From: an uncultured Oscillospiraceae bacterium
GTDB lineage: Bacteria > Bacillota > Clostridia > Oscillospirales > Oscillospiraceae
NCBI GenBank assembly: GCA_934655875.1
Contig: CAKUHB010000026.1
Span: 1 to 39,223 of the forward strand
DNA: 39,223 nt
Direction: 5' to 3'
Each line of letters starts with the position of its first letter. The first letter of the stretch is position 1. A model generated the notes under the pieces. The model saw only the letters and a list, made by a program, of their open reading frames with translations, had not been told where the DNA came from and did no database searches. This document shows, one piece after another, positions 1-8,469 of this stretch. Both the position numbers and the translations under genes were made by a program.

Positions 1-75
1 CGGGTGTAGCTCATCCGGTAGAGCGCCACCTTGCCAAGGTGGAGGTAGCGAGTTCGAGCCTCGTCACCCGCTCCA
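1..75 (+). tRNA. tRNA-Gly (GCC), first base outside window
   Basis: The cloverleaf folds completely. The acceptor 3' strand is at 65-71, the anticodon stem is 26-30/38-42 with loop 31-37, and the anticodon GCC is at 33-35. The T arm is 48-52/60-64, with discriminator T72 and an encoded CCA at 73-75. The partner of C71 would be base 0, so one 5' nucleotide lies outside the window. A strong hairpin follows directly and shares bases with the tRNA 3' end. Confidence 0.95.
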
Positions 76-116
76 ATAAAAAAGACACGCTTTTGCGTGT
101 CTTTTTTATTGGAGCG
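69..116 (+). terminator. Terminator hairpin after tRNA-Gly, stem reaching into the tRNA
   Basis: A perfect 22 bp inverted repeat (69-90 and 95-116) encloses a TTTT loop. The inner part, GACACGC followed by six T, is a classical intrinsic terminator. The outer part pairs the tRNA 3' end CGCTCCAAT with ATTGGAGCG downstream, which is more than a terminator needs. Confidence 0.85.
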
Positions 117-158
117 GAAACGGTCTGCTGACACTGGGTTATGATTTTATTTTGATCT

Positions 159-187
159 AAAAAGACGCCCATAGGGGCGTCTTTTTT
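159..187 (-). terminator. Terminator of the topoisomerase-YitT-lipoprotein operon
   Basis: The stem AAAAAGACGCCC/GGGCGTCTTTTT (159-170/175-186) overlaps the stop codon of the leftward lipoprotein gene. It has A/T runs on both sides, so it can end transcription from either direction. Confidence 0.85.
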
Positions 188-1397
188 ATGCTTCTGTATT
201 TGCATCCGGTTCCGGGTCGGGCTGTTCCGGCTGGGGATCGGGCTCCTGCGAGGGGTCGGTCGGTTCCTCGGGCTGCTCTTCAGATGGCTGGGCGGGCGGC
301 TCTTCTTCGACCACGGGGGCCGGGCAGGCGGGAAGCTGGGCAGCGTCCCAGTAGTATTCGCCCGCCATATCCTCATCGTAGCGCAGGTGGAGCGTCCCGT
401 GGTTCAGAAGGTCGCGCAGGATGTCCACATGGCACGAAACGCCATCCAGCTCCATGATGTTCCACCAGTAGCTCTCGCTGCCGCGCATGCCGCTGACGGT
501 CCGGCAGGTCAGCCCCGCTTCGTCGCACAGCAACTGCCAGCTCTGCGCCATGCTCTGGCTGTCGGCAATGCCCTGACACAGCGCCGAATAGACCGGCGTC
601 CGGGTCTGGCCCTGCTCATACGGGAAGCGCTCGGCAAGATAGGTGAACAGAAGCGCTGCCTTTTCCGTCTCGTTCGCGCAGTAGCGGACATAAATTTCCG
701 CTGCGCGCAGGCTCTCGGCGACGTCCTGCTGCATCTCCTGCAGCTCGGCCTTGCTTGCCGGGTAGTCGAACACCAGCTCGACGATCCGGTTGCGCGCGTC
801 TGCCGGATAGGACGTAATCGTCACGTCCGGCTGGGCCGCGTGATCCTTGAGATGCTCCGTGCAGTAGGTCTCCACCAGCTGCGCATAGTCCGGCTTGCCG
901 GGATAGGTCGCGTAGAGCGTCAGATGGTCGTCGTAGTTTTCCAGTGCGCTGCACAGAAGGCGATTGGCTTCGGTCTCGCCGCCGGCGTATTCGATCTCGT
1001 CGAGCGGCGTGAGCACGTCGCGGAAGGTGATATCCACGCGGATCTCATAGTAGGTCACGATCAGCGTGCAGTCGTGTGTGATATAGTCGATGGCGTAGGC
1101 GCCGATCGGGTCGACGCGCGCGATCTCATAGGCCGCCTGCGGCAGGTCGGTCTCAATGTCGCCGTCATACTGATTCGTGTGCAGTACGCCGTGCTCCACG
1201 CCGTTCTGCACCAGCGAGCGCAGGGCGTTTTTGAGCGTTTTATAGTTGTTCACGGTCAGAACGTCCGCCTGCTCCTGCGTTTTCGTCTCCGGGCTGTGCG
1301 GCGTCACCTGCGTGTATTCGTCCGGGACGAGCCTGCTGCATCCGCAGAGCAGCGCCAGCAGCAGCGCGCAGAACAGAAGCACAGCTTTGCGTTTCAA
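186..1397 (-). CDS. Lipoprotein with degenerate transglutaminase-like domain
   Basis: This is a 403-residue protein with a lipoprotein signal: positively charged start, hydrophobic stretch, then LLCGC with Cys around residue 20, so it should be anchored outside the membrane. The C-terminal half (about 240-350) reads as a transglutaminase-like fold: a GIADSQSMAQSW helix, a YWWNIMELDG strand pair and a CHVDILRD segment. In active family members these positions carry Cys, His and Asp. Here the Cys position is Ser and the His position is Trp, so catalysis looks lost. The last 40 residues are Pro/Glu/Asp repeats typical of a surface spacer. The start is TTG, chosen because GGAGG lies 7 bases upstream. 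It is the last gene of the leftward operon, 12 bases after the YitT gene. The exact role is unknown. Confidence 0.75.
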   Translation of the reverse strand: MKRKAVLLFCALLLALLCGCSRLVPDEYTQVTPHSPETKTQEQADVLTVNNYKTLKNALRSLVQNGVEHGVLHTNQYDGDIETDLPQAAYEIARVDPIGAYAIDYITHDCTLIVTYYEIRVDITFRDVLTPLDEIEYAGGETEANRLLCSALENYDDHLTLYATYPGKPDYAQLVETYCTEHLKDHAAQPDVTITSYPADARNRIVELVFDYPASKAELQEMQQDVAESLRAAEIYVRYCANETEKAALLFTYLAERFPYEQGQTRTPVYSALCQGIADSQSMAQSWQLLCDEAGLTCRTVSGMRGSESYWWNIMELDGVSCHVDILRDLLNHGTLHLRYDEDMAGEYYWDAAQLPACPAPVVEEEPPAQPSEEQPEEPTDPSQEPDPQPEQPDPEPDANTEA

Positions 1398-1409
1398 GGC
1401 AATCCCTCC

Positions 1410-2276
1410 TTACAGTTCATCCGTCGTCCGCCGGAAGCCCTCGCCCAGCACCTGATGCGCGGGCAGCAGGATGACGAACGCGTCCGGGTCGATCTCGCGC
1501 ACGATCGCCTTGATCTCCGGCAGCTCGCGCTGCCGCACGGCGGACATCAGAACCGGGCGCGGCTTGCCGGTATAGCTGCCGCTGCCGTCCAGCACGGTCG
1601 CGCCGCGGTCGAGCCGGACCTCGATGGCCTTGGAGACCTGCATATAGCGCTCGGAAATGATGAGCGCGACCGTTGAATGGTCAAGGCCATAGAGGAGCTG
1701 ATCCATCACGACCGACGAGACCGCCAGCGGCAGCGCACTGTAGAGCGTTCTGGACAGATCCTGAAAGACGATGCCGGTCAGCGTGATGATGGCAAGGTCA
1801 ATGACCAGCATCACCTTGCCGAGACTGGCCGAACGGAAGCGGCGGCGCAGGAGCTTCGCCGCAATGTCGGAGCCGCCCGTCGTCGCCCCGGCCAGAAAAA
1901 CAAGCCCCAGCCCCGCACCGACAAACAGACCGCCGTACAGACTGTCGAGCAGGATCTCCGTACCGGGCTTCGGGATGCCCGCGAAAAGGTCAATAAACAT
2001 GGAGCTCAGCAGCATGCCGGCCAGCGAGCCGAACAGGAATTTCTTCCCCAGCTTCTTCGCTCCCAGCAGAAACAGCGGCACGTTGAGCATGGCCGTCAGC
2101 ACGCCGATGGAGCCGAAGCCCAGCAGCTTCCGCAGAACCATGGCAAGGCCGCTCATGCCGCCGACGTTCAGGTCGTTCGGCTCCAGAAACAGGTCGAACC
2201 CAAGTGCAAAGATCGCGCAGCCAAGCGTGATCTTCCATCCCATCTGCCAGATCGTCTTCCACGTATCGCGCTTCAA
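1410..2276 (-). CDS. YitT family membrane protein (DUF161/DUF2179)
   Basis: This polytopic inner-membrane protein has about five hydrophobic segments in its first 180 residues. They include the family-like stretch FLEPNDLNVGGMSGLA and the GATTGGSDIAAKLL motif. A cytoplasmic DUF2179 domain follows near the C-terminus (SGSYTGKPRPVLMSAV, then REIDPDAFVILLPAHQVLGEG). DUF2179 has an ACT/PII-like fold; the transported substrate of YitT proteins is not established. I start it at TTG 2276, which has AGGAGG 8 bases upstream. An ATG at 2306 would overlap the end of the topoisomerase A gene and lacks a site. It is co-transcribed with the topoisomerase genes upstream and the lipoprotein downstream. Confidence 0.85.
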   Translation of the reverse strand: MKRDTWKTIWQMGWKITLGCAIFALGFDLFLEPNDLNVGGMSGLAMVLRKLLGFGSIGVLTAMLNVPLFLLGAKKLGKKFLFGSLAGMLLSSMFIDLFAGIPKPGTEILLDSLYGGLFVGAGLGLVFLAGATTGGSDIAAKLLRRRFRSASLGKVMLVIDLAIITLTGIVFQDLSRTLYSALPLAVSSVVMDQLLYGLDHSTVALIISERYMQVSKAIEVRLDRGATVLDGSGSYTGKPRPVLMSAVRQRELPEIKAIVREIDPDAFVILLPAHQVLGEGFRRTTDEL

Positions 2277-2295
2277 ACCGACGCCCTCCTGTATC

Positions 2296-4533
2296 TCAAA
2301 TATCAAGCTTCATCTGTGTTTCGCCGGAGTCCTCTTCGCGGATCAGCGCACCGGCAGCCGGAAGCGTCCGCGCCGAATAGCGGCCGACATTGGTGATCGA
2401 GGTCTTTTCCAGCTCCATGGCCGACTGCACGACCGCCTTGCGCTTCAGGCTCATGACGGCTACACCCTGCGCAGCGCGCGTCGTCTTGACGGCCAGCTGG
2501 GCCGTCGAGAAGATAAGCGCGCGGCCGTCGGTCGCGAACAGGGCGAGCTGCTTCTCCTCCGGCAGATCGATGATGGCCTTCAGCGGACTCTTATCCGAAT
2601 ATGCGCCCGTCAGGCGCTTGCGGTTTGATTTGGTGTCATAGCAGCTCATGGCGATCTTTGCCGCCTTGCCGTTTTCAAAGACGAAGAGCAGGTTCCCCTC
2701 GTATTTGCCGGGGAAGATGACGGTAAGGAAGCTCTCGCCCTCGTCGAAGCCGAGCTTGCCGGGCAGATAGTCGCCAAGCACCGAAGCCTTGCTGTCGGCA
2801 AAGTCGGACAGGCGGCATTTATAGACCTGGCAGCGGTCGGTGAAGACCAGCATTTCGTCCACGTTCTGCGCCGGGCGCGTAAGCAGCAGGCTGTCGCCCT
2901 CCTTGAACTTCTGCTCGCCGGACATGCGCAGCGACTGGGCGGTGATCTTTTTGAAATAGCCCTCGCGCGAGACGAAGACGGTGACCGGGTAATCATTCTC
3001 CGGCTCGTCGTCTTCAACCTGCTGGAGCTCGTGGTCGTAGACGAGCGTCGTTTTGCGCGGCTGGCCGTATTTCTGGGCGACCTGCTCCAGCTCCTTGCAG
3101 ATGAGCGATTTGACCTTCTTTTCAGAGCCGAGCGTCGCTTCGAGGTCGGCGATCTCCCGCTCCAGCGCATCCGTCTCCTTCAGACGGTTCAGGATAAATT
3201 CCTTGTTGATGTTGCGCAGGCGGATCTCCGCCACATATTCGGCCTGCACCTGATCGATGCCGAAGCCGATCATGAGGTTCGGCACGACCTCGGCATCCAG
3301 CTCGGTCTCGCGGATGATGGCGATGGCCTTGTCGATATCGAGAAGGATCTTGCCGAGACCTTTGAGGAGGTGCAGCTTGTCCTTCTTCTTGTTCATCTGG
3401 AAATAGAGCCGGCGGCGGACGCATTCCGTGCGCCATGCCGTCCACTCCTGCAAAATCTCGCGCACGCCCATGACACGCGGCTGACCGGCGATGAGGATAT
3501 TGAAGTTGCAGCCGAACGAGTCCTGCAATGTGGTGGTCTTGAACAGCTTCTGCATGAGCTTGTCCGGGTCGACGCCGCGCTTGAGGTCGATGGTGAGCTT
3601 CAGGCCGTTCAGGTCGGTCTCGTCGCGCATGTCGCTGATCTCGCGGATCTTGTTGGCCTTGATCAGCTCGGCGACCTTGTCCAGAATGATCTCGGTGGCC
3701 GTCGTATAGGGGATCTCATAAATCTCGATCATGTTCCCCTCTTTGACATAGCGCCATTTTGCCCGCAGACGGAACGAGCCGCGGCCCGTCTCGTAGATCT
3801 GGAGCATCTGCGCGGGGTCATAGAGAATCTCGCCGCCCGTGGGGAAATCCGGCGCGGGAAGCGTATCGAGAAGCTCGGCGTCCGGATCCTTGATAAGGGC
3901 GACGGCTGTCCGGCAGACCTCGGCGAGGTTGAACGAGCAGATATTCGACGCCATGCCGACGGCGATGCCCATATTAGCCGAGACGAGGACGTTTGGGAAT
4001 GTCGTCGGCAGAAGGACGGGCTCCTGCATGGAGCCGTCGTAATTGTCGACAAAGTCGACCGTGTCGGCGTCAATGTCGCGGAACAGCTCCTGACAGATCG
4101 GTTCGAGCTTTGCTTCGGTGTATCGGGACGCGGCGTAGGCCATGTCGCGCGAGTAGACCTTGCCGAAGTTGCCCTTCGAGTCGACGAACGGGTGCAGCAG
4201 CGTCTCGTTGCCGCGGGCAAGGCGCACCATGGTCTCATAGATCGCGGCGTCGCCGTGCGGGTTCAGCTTCATCGTCTGGCCGACGATATTGGCGGATTTT
4301 GTGCGGGGCTTGGTGAGAAGTCCCATCTCATACATGGTATACAGGAGCTTGCGGTGCGACGGCTTAAAGCCGTCGATCTCCGGGATGGCGCGCGAGACGA
4401 TGACAGACATGGCATAGGGCATATAGTTCTGCTCCAGCGTCTGACAGATCGGCTGCTCCAGCACCTCCGCCCGCAGCCCCATCACATTCGGGTCGTCATG
4501 TTTTTTGCTTTCCGGTTGTTTTTTCTTTGGCAT
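2296..4533 (-). CDS. Type IIA topoisomerase subunit A, divergent ParC/GyrA-like
   Basis: This is a 745-residue DNA breakage-reunion subunit. The winged-helix entry reads SRAIPEIDGFKPSHRKLLY (residues 47-65), followed by PHGD at 92-95. The catalytic Arg-Tyr pair lies in AASRYTEAKL, with Tyr near 138, and the VSANMGIAVGMASNI segment follows. The C-terminal part carries weak beta-pinwheel-like blades. The canonical gyrase box (QRRGGRG) is absent, so supercoiling gyrase is unlikely; a decatenating topoisomerase IV-like role is the better inference. Motifs such as GNFGKVYSRD deviate from the usual GNFGS/DGD, marking it as a divergent second enzyme. Partner subunit B lies directly upstream in the same operon, separated by an inverted-repeat element. 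The symbol is withheld because parC versus a separate clade cannot be settled by eye. Confidence 0.9.
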   Translation of the reverse strand: MPKKKQPESKKHDDPNVMGLRAEVLEQPICQTLEQNYMPYAMSVIVSRAIPEIDGFKPSHRKLLYTMYEMGLLTKPRTKSANIVGQTMKLNPHGDAAIYETMVRLARGNETLLHPFVDSKGNFGKVYSRDMAYAASRYTEAKLEPICQELFRDIDADTVDFVDNYDGSMQEPVLLPTTFPNVLVSANMGIAVGMASNICSFNLAEVCRTAVALIKDPDAELLDTLPAPDFPTGGEILYDPAQMLQIYETGRGSFRLRAKWRYVKEGNMIEIYEIPYTTATEIILDKVAELIKANKIREISDMRDETDLNGLKLTIDLKRGVDPDKLMQKLFKTTTLQDSFGCNFNILIAGQPRVMGVREILQEWTAWRTECVRRRLYFQMNKKKDKLHLLKGLGKILLDIDKAIAIIRETELDAEVVPNLMIGFGIDQVQAEYVAEIRLRNINKEFILNRLKETDALEREIADLEATLGSEKKVKSLICKELEQVAQKYGQPRKTTLVYDHELQQVEDDEPENDYPVTVFVSREGYFKKITAQSLRMSGEQKFKEGDSLLLTRPAQNVDEMLVFTDRCQVYKCRLSDFADSKASVLGDYLPGKLGFDEGESFLTVIFPGKYEGNLLFVFENGKAAKIAMSCYDTKSNRKRLTGAYSDKSPLKAIIDLPEEKQLALFATDGRALIFSTAQLAVKTTRAAQGVAVMSLKRKAVVQSAMELEKTSITNVGRYSARTLPAAGALIREEDSGETQMKLDI

Positions 4534-4584
4534 AATGATTCGTTCCTTTAAGTGGCTTCAAAAGCCTTCCCGCAGGGGAAAGCA

Positions 4585-4698
4585 CTTGGCTCTCCCTCTG
4601 GGAGAGCTGTCGCCGTAGGCGACTGAGAGGGTTTTGGTCATTGTTTCCCCTCTCCGTCTTCGCTTCGCTCAGACACCTCTCCCAAAGGGAGAGGCAAG
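4585..4698. repeat. Inverted-repeat element, copy A (CTTGGCTCTCCCT family)
   Basis: This is a 114-base palindromic element. Its ends CTTGGCTCTCCCT and AGGGAGAGGCAAG are inverted copies with one mismatch. Internal hairpins include CTCCCTCTGGGAG and GTCGCCGTAGGCGAC. A second copy lies at 20125-20246. It sits in the gap between topoisomerase B and A, so it is transcribed with that operon. It has no coding capacity and resembles the MITE/REP-like repeats common in Oscillospiraceae genomes. Confidence 0.85.
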
Positions 4699-4733
4699 GG
4701 GGCGCAGAAGACCCTCAGCCTTTTGCCCGCTCC

Positions 4734-6713
4734 TTACGACACATCCAGCTGGTCGAGGTATTTATACCCGTTTTCGGCGATATGGTCTTTTCTTCCCTGT
4801 AAATTATCGCCCAGCAGGAGGTCGAAGATCTGCATGGTGCGCGCCATGTCCTCGGGCATGACCTTGATCAGGCGGCGGGTGGCGGGGTTCATGGTGGTCA
4901 TCCACATCATTTCGGGGTCGTTTTCGCCAAGACCCTTGGAGCGGTTGATGGAGACCTTCTTCCCCTCCAGCTTTTTGACGATCTCGGTCTTCTCCGCGTC
5001 GGTGTAGGCGAACCACGTCTTGTCCTTGCAGGTAATTTCATAGAGGGGCGACTCGGCAATATACACATAGCCCTCCTGAATGAGCGTGGGGCAGAGCCGG
5101 TAGATCATGGTCAAAATCAGCGTGCGGATCTGATAGCCGTCAACGTCGGCATCGGTGCAGATGATGACCTTGTTCCAGCGGAGATTCTCAAGGTCGAACG
5201 CGGACAGATCCTTCGTCTTCTTCGTCTGCACCTCCACGCCGCAGCCGAGGACGCGGATGAGGTCGGTGATGATATCGGATTTGAAGATCCGGTCATAATC
5301 TGCCTTGAGACAGTTCAGGATCTTGCCGCGCACGGGCATGATGCCCTGAAATTCCGCGTCGCGCGAGAGCTTGACGGAGCCAAGGGCGGAATCGCCCTCG
5401 ACGATATAAATTTCGCGCTTCGACACGTCCTTTGTGCGGCAGTCGACGAATTTCTGCACGCGGTTGGCAATGTCCAGACTGCCGGTCAGCTTCTTTTTGA
5501 TGTTCAGGCGCGCCTTTTCCGCCGATTCGCGGCTTCTTTTGTTGACCAGCACCTGATCGGCGATGCGGTCGGCTTCCTGCTTGTTTTCGATGAAGTAGAC
5601 GTGCAGCCGCTCGCGGAAGAACTCCGTCATGGCGTCCTGCACGAATTTATTGGTGATGGCCTTTTTCGTCTGGTTCTCATAGGACGTCTGCGTGGAGAAG
5701 CAGTTGGTAACGAGCACAAGACAGTCGGCCACATCCTGAAACGTGATCTTCGATTCGGACTTCGTATATTTGCCGGTCTGCTTGAGATAGGCGTCGATGG
5801 CGTAGACGAACGCGTTCTTGACGGCCTTCTCCGGCGCGCCGCCATGCTCGAGCCACGAGGAGTTGTGGTAATACTCGATCTGGTTGACGCGGTTGGAGAA
5901 GCACAGGGCCGCGGAGATCTTGACCTTGTACTCCGGCTTGTCCTCGCGGTCGCGGCCCTTGCGCTCGGTCTCCCAGAACTGCGGCATGGTGAGCGTCTGC
6001 TCGCCTGTGATCTCGCCGACGTAGTCGAGAATGCCGTTGGGATAGCAGAAATCGGTCTTGGTGAACTTCCCGTTTTCCTCATTGCGGAACGTGAACGTCA
6101 CACCGGCGTTGACGACGGCCTGCCGCTTGAGAATGTCCTCAAAATACTCCTTCGGGATGTTGATATCCGTGAAGACGGCAAGATCGGGCTTCCAACGGAA
6201 GGTGGAGCCGGTGGTTTTGCGGTCGGTTGGCTCCTTTTTCATCTTGCCGACGAGCTCGCCCTTTTCAAAGTGCAGGGTGTATTTAAACCCGTCGCGGCGG
6301 ATCACGGCGTCAAAGTATTCCGAAGAATACTGTGTCGCGCAGGCGCCAAGGCCGTTCAGGCCGAGCGAGTATTCATAATCGCCGCCGGCGTTATTCTGGT
6401 ATTTGCCGCCGGCATACAGCTCGCAGAAGACAAGCTCCCAGTTGTATTTGCCCTCTTTTTCATTCCAGTCGACCGGGCAGCCGCGGCCAAAATCCTCGAC
6501 CTCGATGGAATGGTCGGCGTAGCGGGTGACAAGAATATTTTTGCCGTGCCCCTCGCGCGCCTCGTCGATGGCGTTGGAGAGGATCTCAAAGACGGCATGC
6601 TCGCAGCCCTCGAGTCCGTCGGAGCCGAAGATGACCGCCGGGCGCAGCCGGACGCGGTCAGCGCCCTTGAGGGCGGAAATGGACTCGTTTCCATAGGCTT
6701 TTTGTTGTTTCAT
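4734..6713 (-). CDS. Type IIA topoisomerase subunit B, divergent ParE/GyrB-like
   Basis: This 659-residue protein is the ATPase and TOPRIM subunit paired with the A subunit downstream. The GHKL ATP site is visible: EILSNAIDEAREGHG (43-57), DFGRGCPVD (74-82), LYAGGKY (99-105) and GLNGLGAC (118-125). The TOPRIM metal site has VEGDSALGSVKL near residue 437 and CTDADVDGYQIR near 521; the usual EGDSAGGSAK is altered to EGDSALGSVK. Length matches ParE rather than the longer GyrB with insert. It is first in a leftward operon behind a consensus promoter at 6774-6802. Co-location with subunit A and shared divergence suggest the pair evolved together as a second type IIA enzyme. Confidence 0.9.
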   Translation of the reverse strand: MKQQKAYGNESISALKGADRVRLRPAVIFGSDGLEGCEHAVFEILSNAIDEAREGHGKNILVTRYADHSIEVEDFGRGCPVDWNEKEGKYNWELVFCELYAGGKYQNNAGGDYEYSLGLNGLGACATQYSSEYFDAVIRRDGFKYTLHFEKGELVGKMKKEPTDRKTTGSTFRWKPDLAVFTDINIPKEYFEDILKRQAVVNAGVTFTFRNEENGKFTKTDFCYPNGILDYVGEITGEQTLTMPQFWETERKGRDREDKPEYKVKISAALCFSNRVNQIEYYHNSSWLEHGGAPEKAVKNAFVYAIDAYLKQTGKYTKSESKITFQDVADCLVLVTNCFSTQTSYENQTKKAITNKFVQDAMTEFFRERLHVYFIENKQEADRIADQVLVNKRSRESAEKARLNIKKKLTGSLDIANRVQKFVDCRTKDVSKREIYIVEGDSALGSVKLSRDAEFQGIMPVRGKILNCLKADYDRIFKSDIITDLIRVLGCGVEVQTKKTKDLSAFDLENLRWNKVIICTDADVDGYQIRTLILTMIYRLCPTLIQEGYVYIAESPLYEITCKDKTWFAYTDAEKTEIVKKLEGKKVSINRSKGLGENDPEMMWMTTMNPATRRLIKVMPEDMARTMQIFDLLLGDNLQGRKDHIAENGYKYLDQLDVS

Positions 6714-6773
6714 GCTGATTCCTCACAATATTTCGTGCTGGTGATAGGGATAAAAACCCATTATATTGATTAT

Positions 6774-6802
6774 AGTATACTTTCTTTCCCATCCAAAGTC
6801 AA
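6774..6802 (-). promoter_or_regulatory. Promoter of the topoisomerase operon
   Basis: On the minus strand, TTGACT (6797-6802) and TATACT (6774-6779) are separated by exactly 17 bases. It lies about 60 bases upstream of subunit B. Confidence 0.8.
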
Positions 6803-6884
6803 GTTTTCCGCCCGGCGGGAAAAGTTGTCGAAAGCCCTCAAAAAAGCGGCCGAAACTTTGGGCTATTTTTTGCGCACGCGGCAG

Positions 6885-6913
6885 TTGCAGTCCGCGCCGT
6901 TTCGCGGTATCAT
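6885..6913 (+). promoter_or_regulatory. Promoter of the DUF1846-GH3-CapA cluster
   Basis: TTGCAG (6885-6890) and TATCAT (6908-6913) are spaced by 17 bases, about 58 bases upstream of the DUF1846 start. This is a moderate match to the sigma-A consensus and is divergent from the topoisomerase promoter. Confidence 0.55.
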
Positions 6914-6971
6914 TTAGAGTGAATAAGTTTTATTCTATGCAATTACAGAAGAAAAGGAAAAGAACAATACT

Positions 6972-8456
6972 ATGGCAAAAATCGGATTTGACCTTGATAA
7001 ATATTTGCGCTTGCAGTCGGAGCGGATCCTGGAGCGCGTCAATACCTTCGGCGGCAAGCTGTATCTGGAGTTTGGCGGCAAGCTGTTTGACGATTACCAC
7101 GCTTCGCGCGTGCTGCCCGGCTTCCAGCCTGACAGCAAGATGAAGGTTCTGCTCCAGCTCAAGGAGCAGGCGGAGATCGTCATTGCCATCAACGCCGCGC
7201 ACATCGAGATGAACAAGCGCCGCGGCGATCTCGGCATCACGTATGATCTGGACGTGATGCGCCTCATTGACACGTTCCGCTCCATCGGGCTGTATGTCGG
7301 CAGCGTCGTCATCACGCAGTACGCCGGGCAGCAGGCGGCAGATCTGTTTCAGCGGAAGCTGGAAGCGCTGGGCGTCAAGGTCTACCGCCACTACCCCATC
7401 GCCGATTATCCGTCCAACGTCTCGCTGATCGTCTCGGACGACGGCTACGGCAAAAACGAGTATATCGAGACCAGCCGCCCCATCGTTATCGTCACCGCGC
7501 CCGGCCCCGGCTCCGGCAAGATGGCCACCTGTCTCAGCCAGCTCTATCAGGAGCATCAGCGCGGCGTCAGCGCAGGCTATGCCAAGTATGAGACGTTCCC
7601 CATCTGGAACCTGCCGCTCAAGCACCCGGTCAATCTGGCCTATGAAGCCGCAACCGCCGATCTGGCCGACGTCAACATGATCGACCCCTTCCATCTCGAA
7701 GCCTACGGCGAGACGACCGTCAACTATAACCGCGACATTGAGATCTTCCCCGTGCTCGAGACCATTTTCCGCTCGATCTTCGGCGAGTGCCCGTACAAGA
7801 GCCCCACGGACATGGGCGTCAACATGGCGGGCTTCGCCATCTGCGACGATGCGGTCTGCCGCGAAGCGTCGTATCAGGAGATCATCCGGCGGTATTTTGC
7901 TTCGGCCTGCGCCGTCAAAAAGGGCACCGCCATGCCTGCGGAGCTGCGCAAGCAGGAGATGCTCATGAACTCTTTGCATCTGGACGTCAGCATGCGCAGA
8001 ACTGTCCCGGCGGCACGGCAGAAGGCAGCTGAGACCGGCGCGCCCGCCGCAGCCATCGAGCTGCCGGACGGCCGGATCGTCACCGGCAAGACCTCCGGCC
8101 TGATGGGCGCGTCCTGCGCGGCGCTTCTGAACGCGATCAAGCTCTCCGCGGGCATTGACGACCGCGTCAATCTGATCTCCCCGATGGTGCTTGCGCCCAT
8201 CCAGCATCTGAAGATCGAGCATCTGGGCAATTCCAACCCCCGCCTGCACACCGACGAGGTGCTCATCGCGCTGTCCATCAGCGCCGTCACGAACCCGACG
8301 GCGGAGCTGGCCATGGAAGCGCTGGCAAGCCTGCGCGGCAGTCAGGTGCATTCGTCCGTCATTCTCTCCTCGGTCGACGAGGGGATGTTCAAGCGGCTCG
8401 GCATGAACGTCACGTTCGAGCCGGTCTATCAGTCGCATACGCTCTATCACAAGTGA
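6972..8456 (+). CDS. DUF1846 family protein
   Basis: This is a 494-residue soluble protein that matches the conserved DUF1846 family over its full length. Recognisable blocks are the start KIGFDLDKYLRLQSERI, the loop APGPGSGKMATCLSQLYQ near residue 176, the YETFPIWNLPL segment and the C-terminal NPRLHTDEVLIALSISAVTNP. The GPGSGK loop looks like a P-loop and suggests nucleotide binding, but the biochemical role of the family is not established. The A-rich ribosome site AAAGGAAAAG is weak. It begins a rightward cluster with a GH3 hydrolase and a CapA-like protein; the tight 13-base gap to the next gene suggests co-transcription. Confidence 0.9.
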   Translation: MAKIGFDLDKYLRLQSERILERVNTFGGKLYLEFGGKLFDDYHASRVLPGFQPDSKMKVLLQLKEQAEIVIAINAAHIEMNKRRGDLGITYDLDVMRLIDTFRSIGLYVGSVVITQYAGQQAADLFQRKLEALGVKVYRHYPIADYPSNVSLIVSDDGYGKNEYIETSRPIVIVTAPGPGSGKMATCLSQLYQEHQRGVSAGYAKYETFPIWNLPLKHPVNLAYEAATADLADVNMIDPFHLEAYGETTVNYNRDIEIFPVLETIFRSIFGECPYKSPTDMGVNMAGFAICDDAVCREASYQEIIRRYFASACAVKKGTAMPAELRKQEMLMNSLHLDVSMRRTVPAARQKAAETGAPAAAIELPDGRIVTGKTSGLMGASCAALLNAIKLSAGIDDRVNLISPMVLAPIQHLKIEHLGNSNPRLHTDEVLIALSISAVTNPTAELAMEALASLRGSQVHSSVILSSVDEGMFKRLGMNVTFEPVYQSHTLYHK

Positions 8457-8469
8457 GGTAACACAGTCT

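Noticed and set aside
387..1676. Plus-strand frame of 429 codons opposite the lipoprotein and YitT genes
   Set aside because: It has the same shadow effect: no ribosome site, no domain, and it spans two well-supported minus-strand genes. Similar shadows oppose the topoisomerases, selD, yqeB, portal, terminase and pta.
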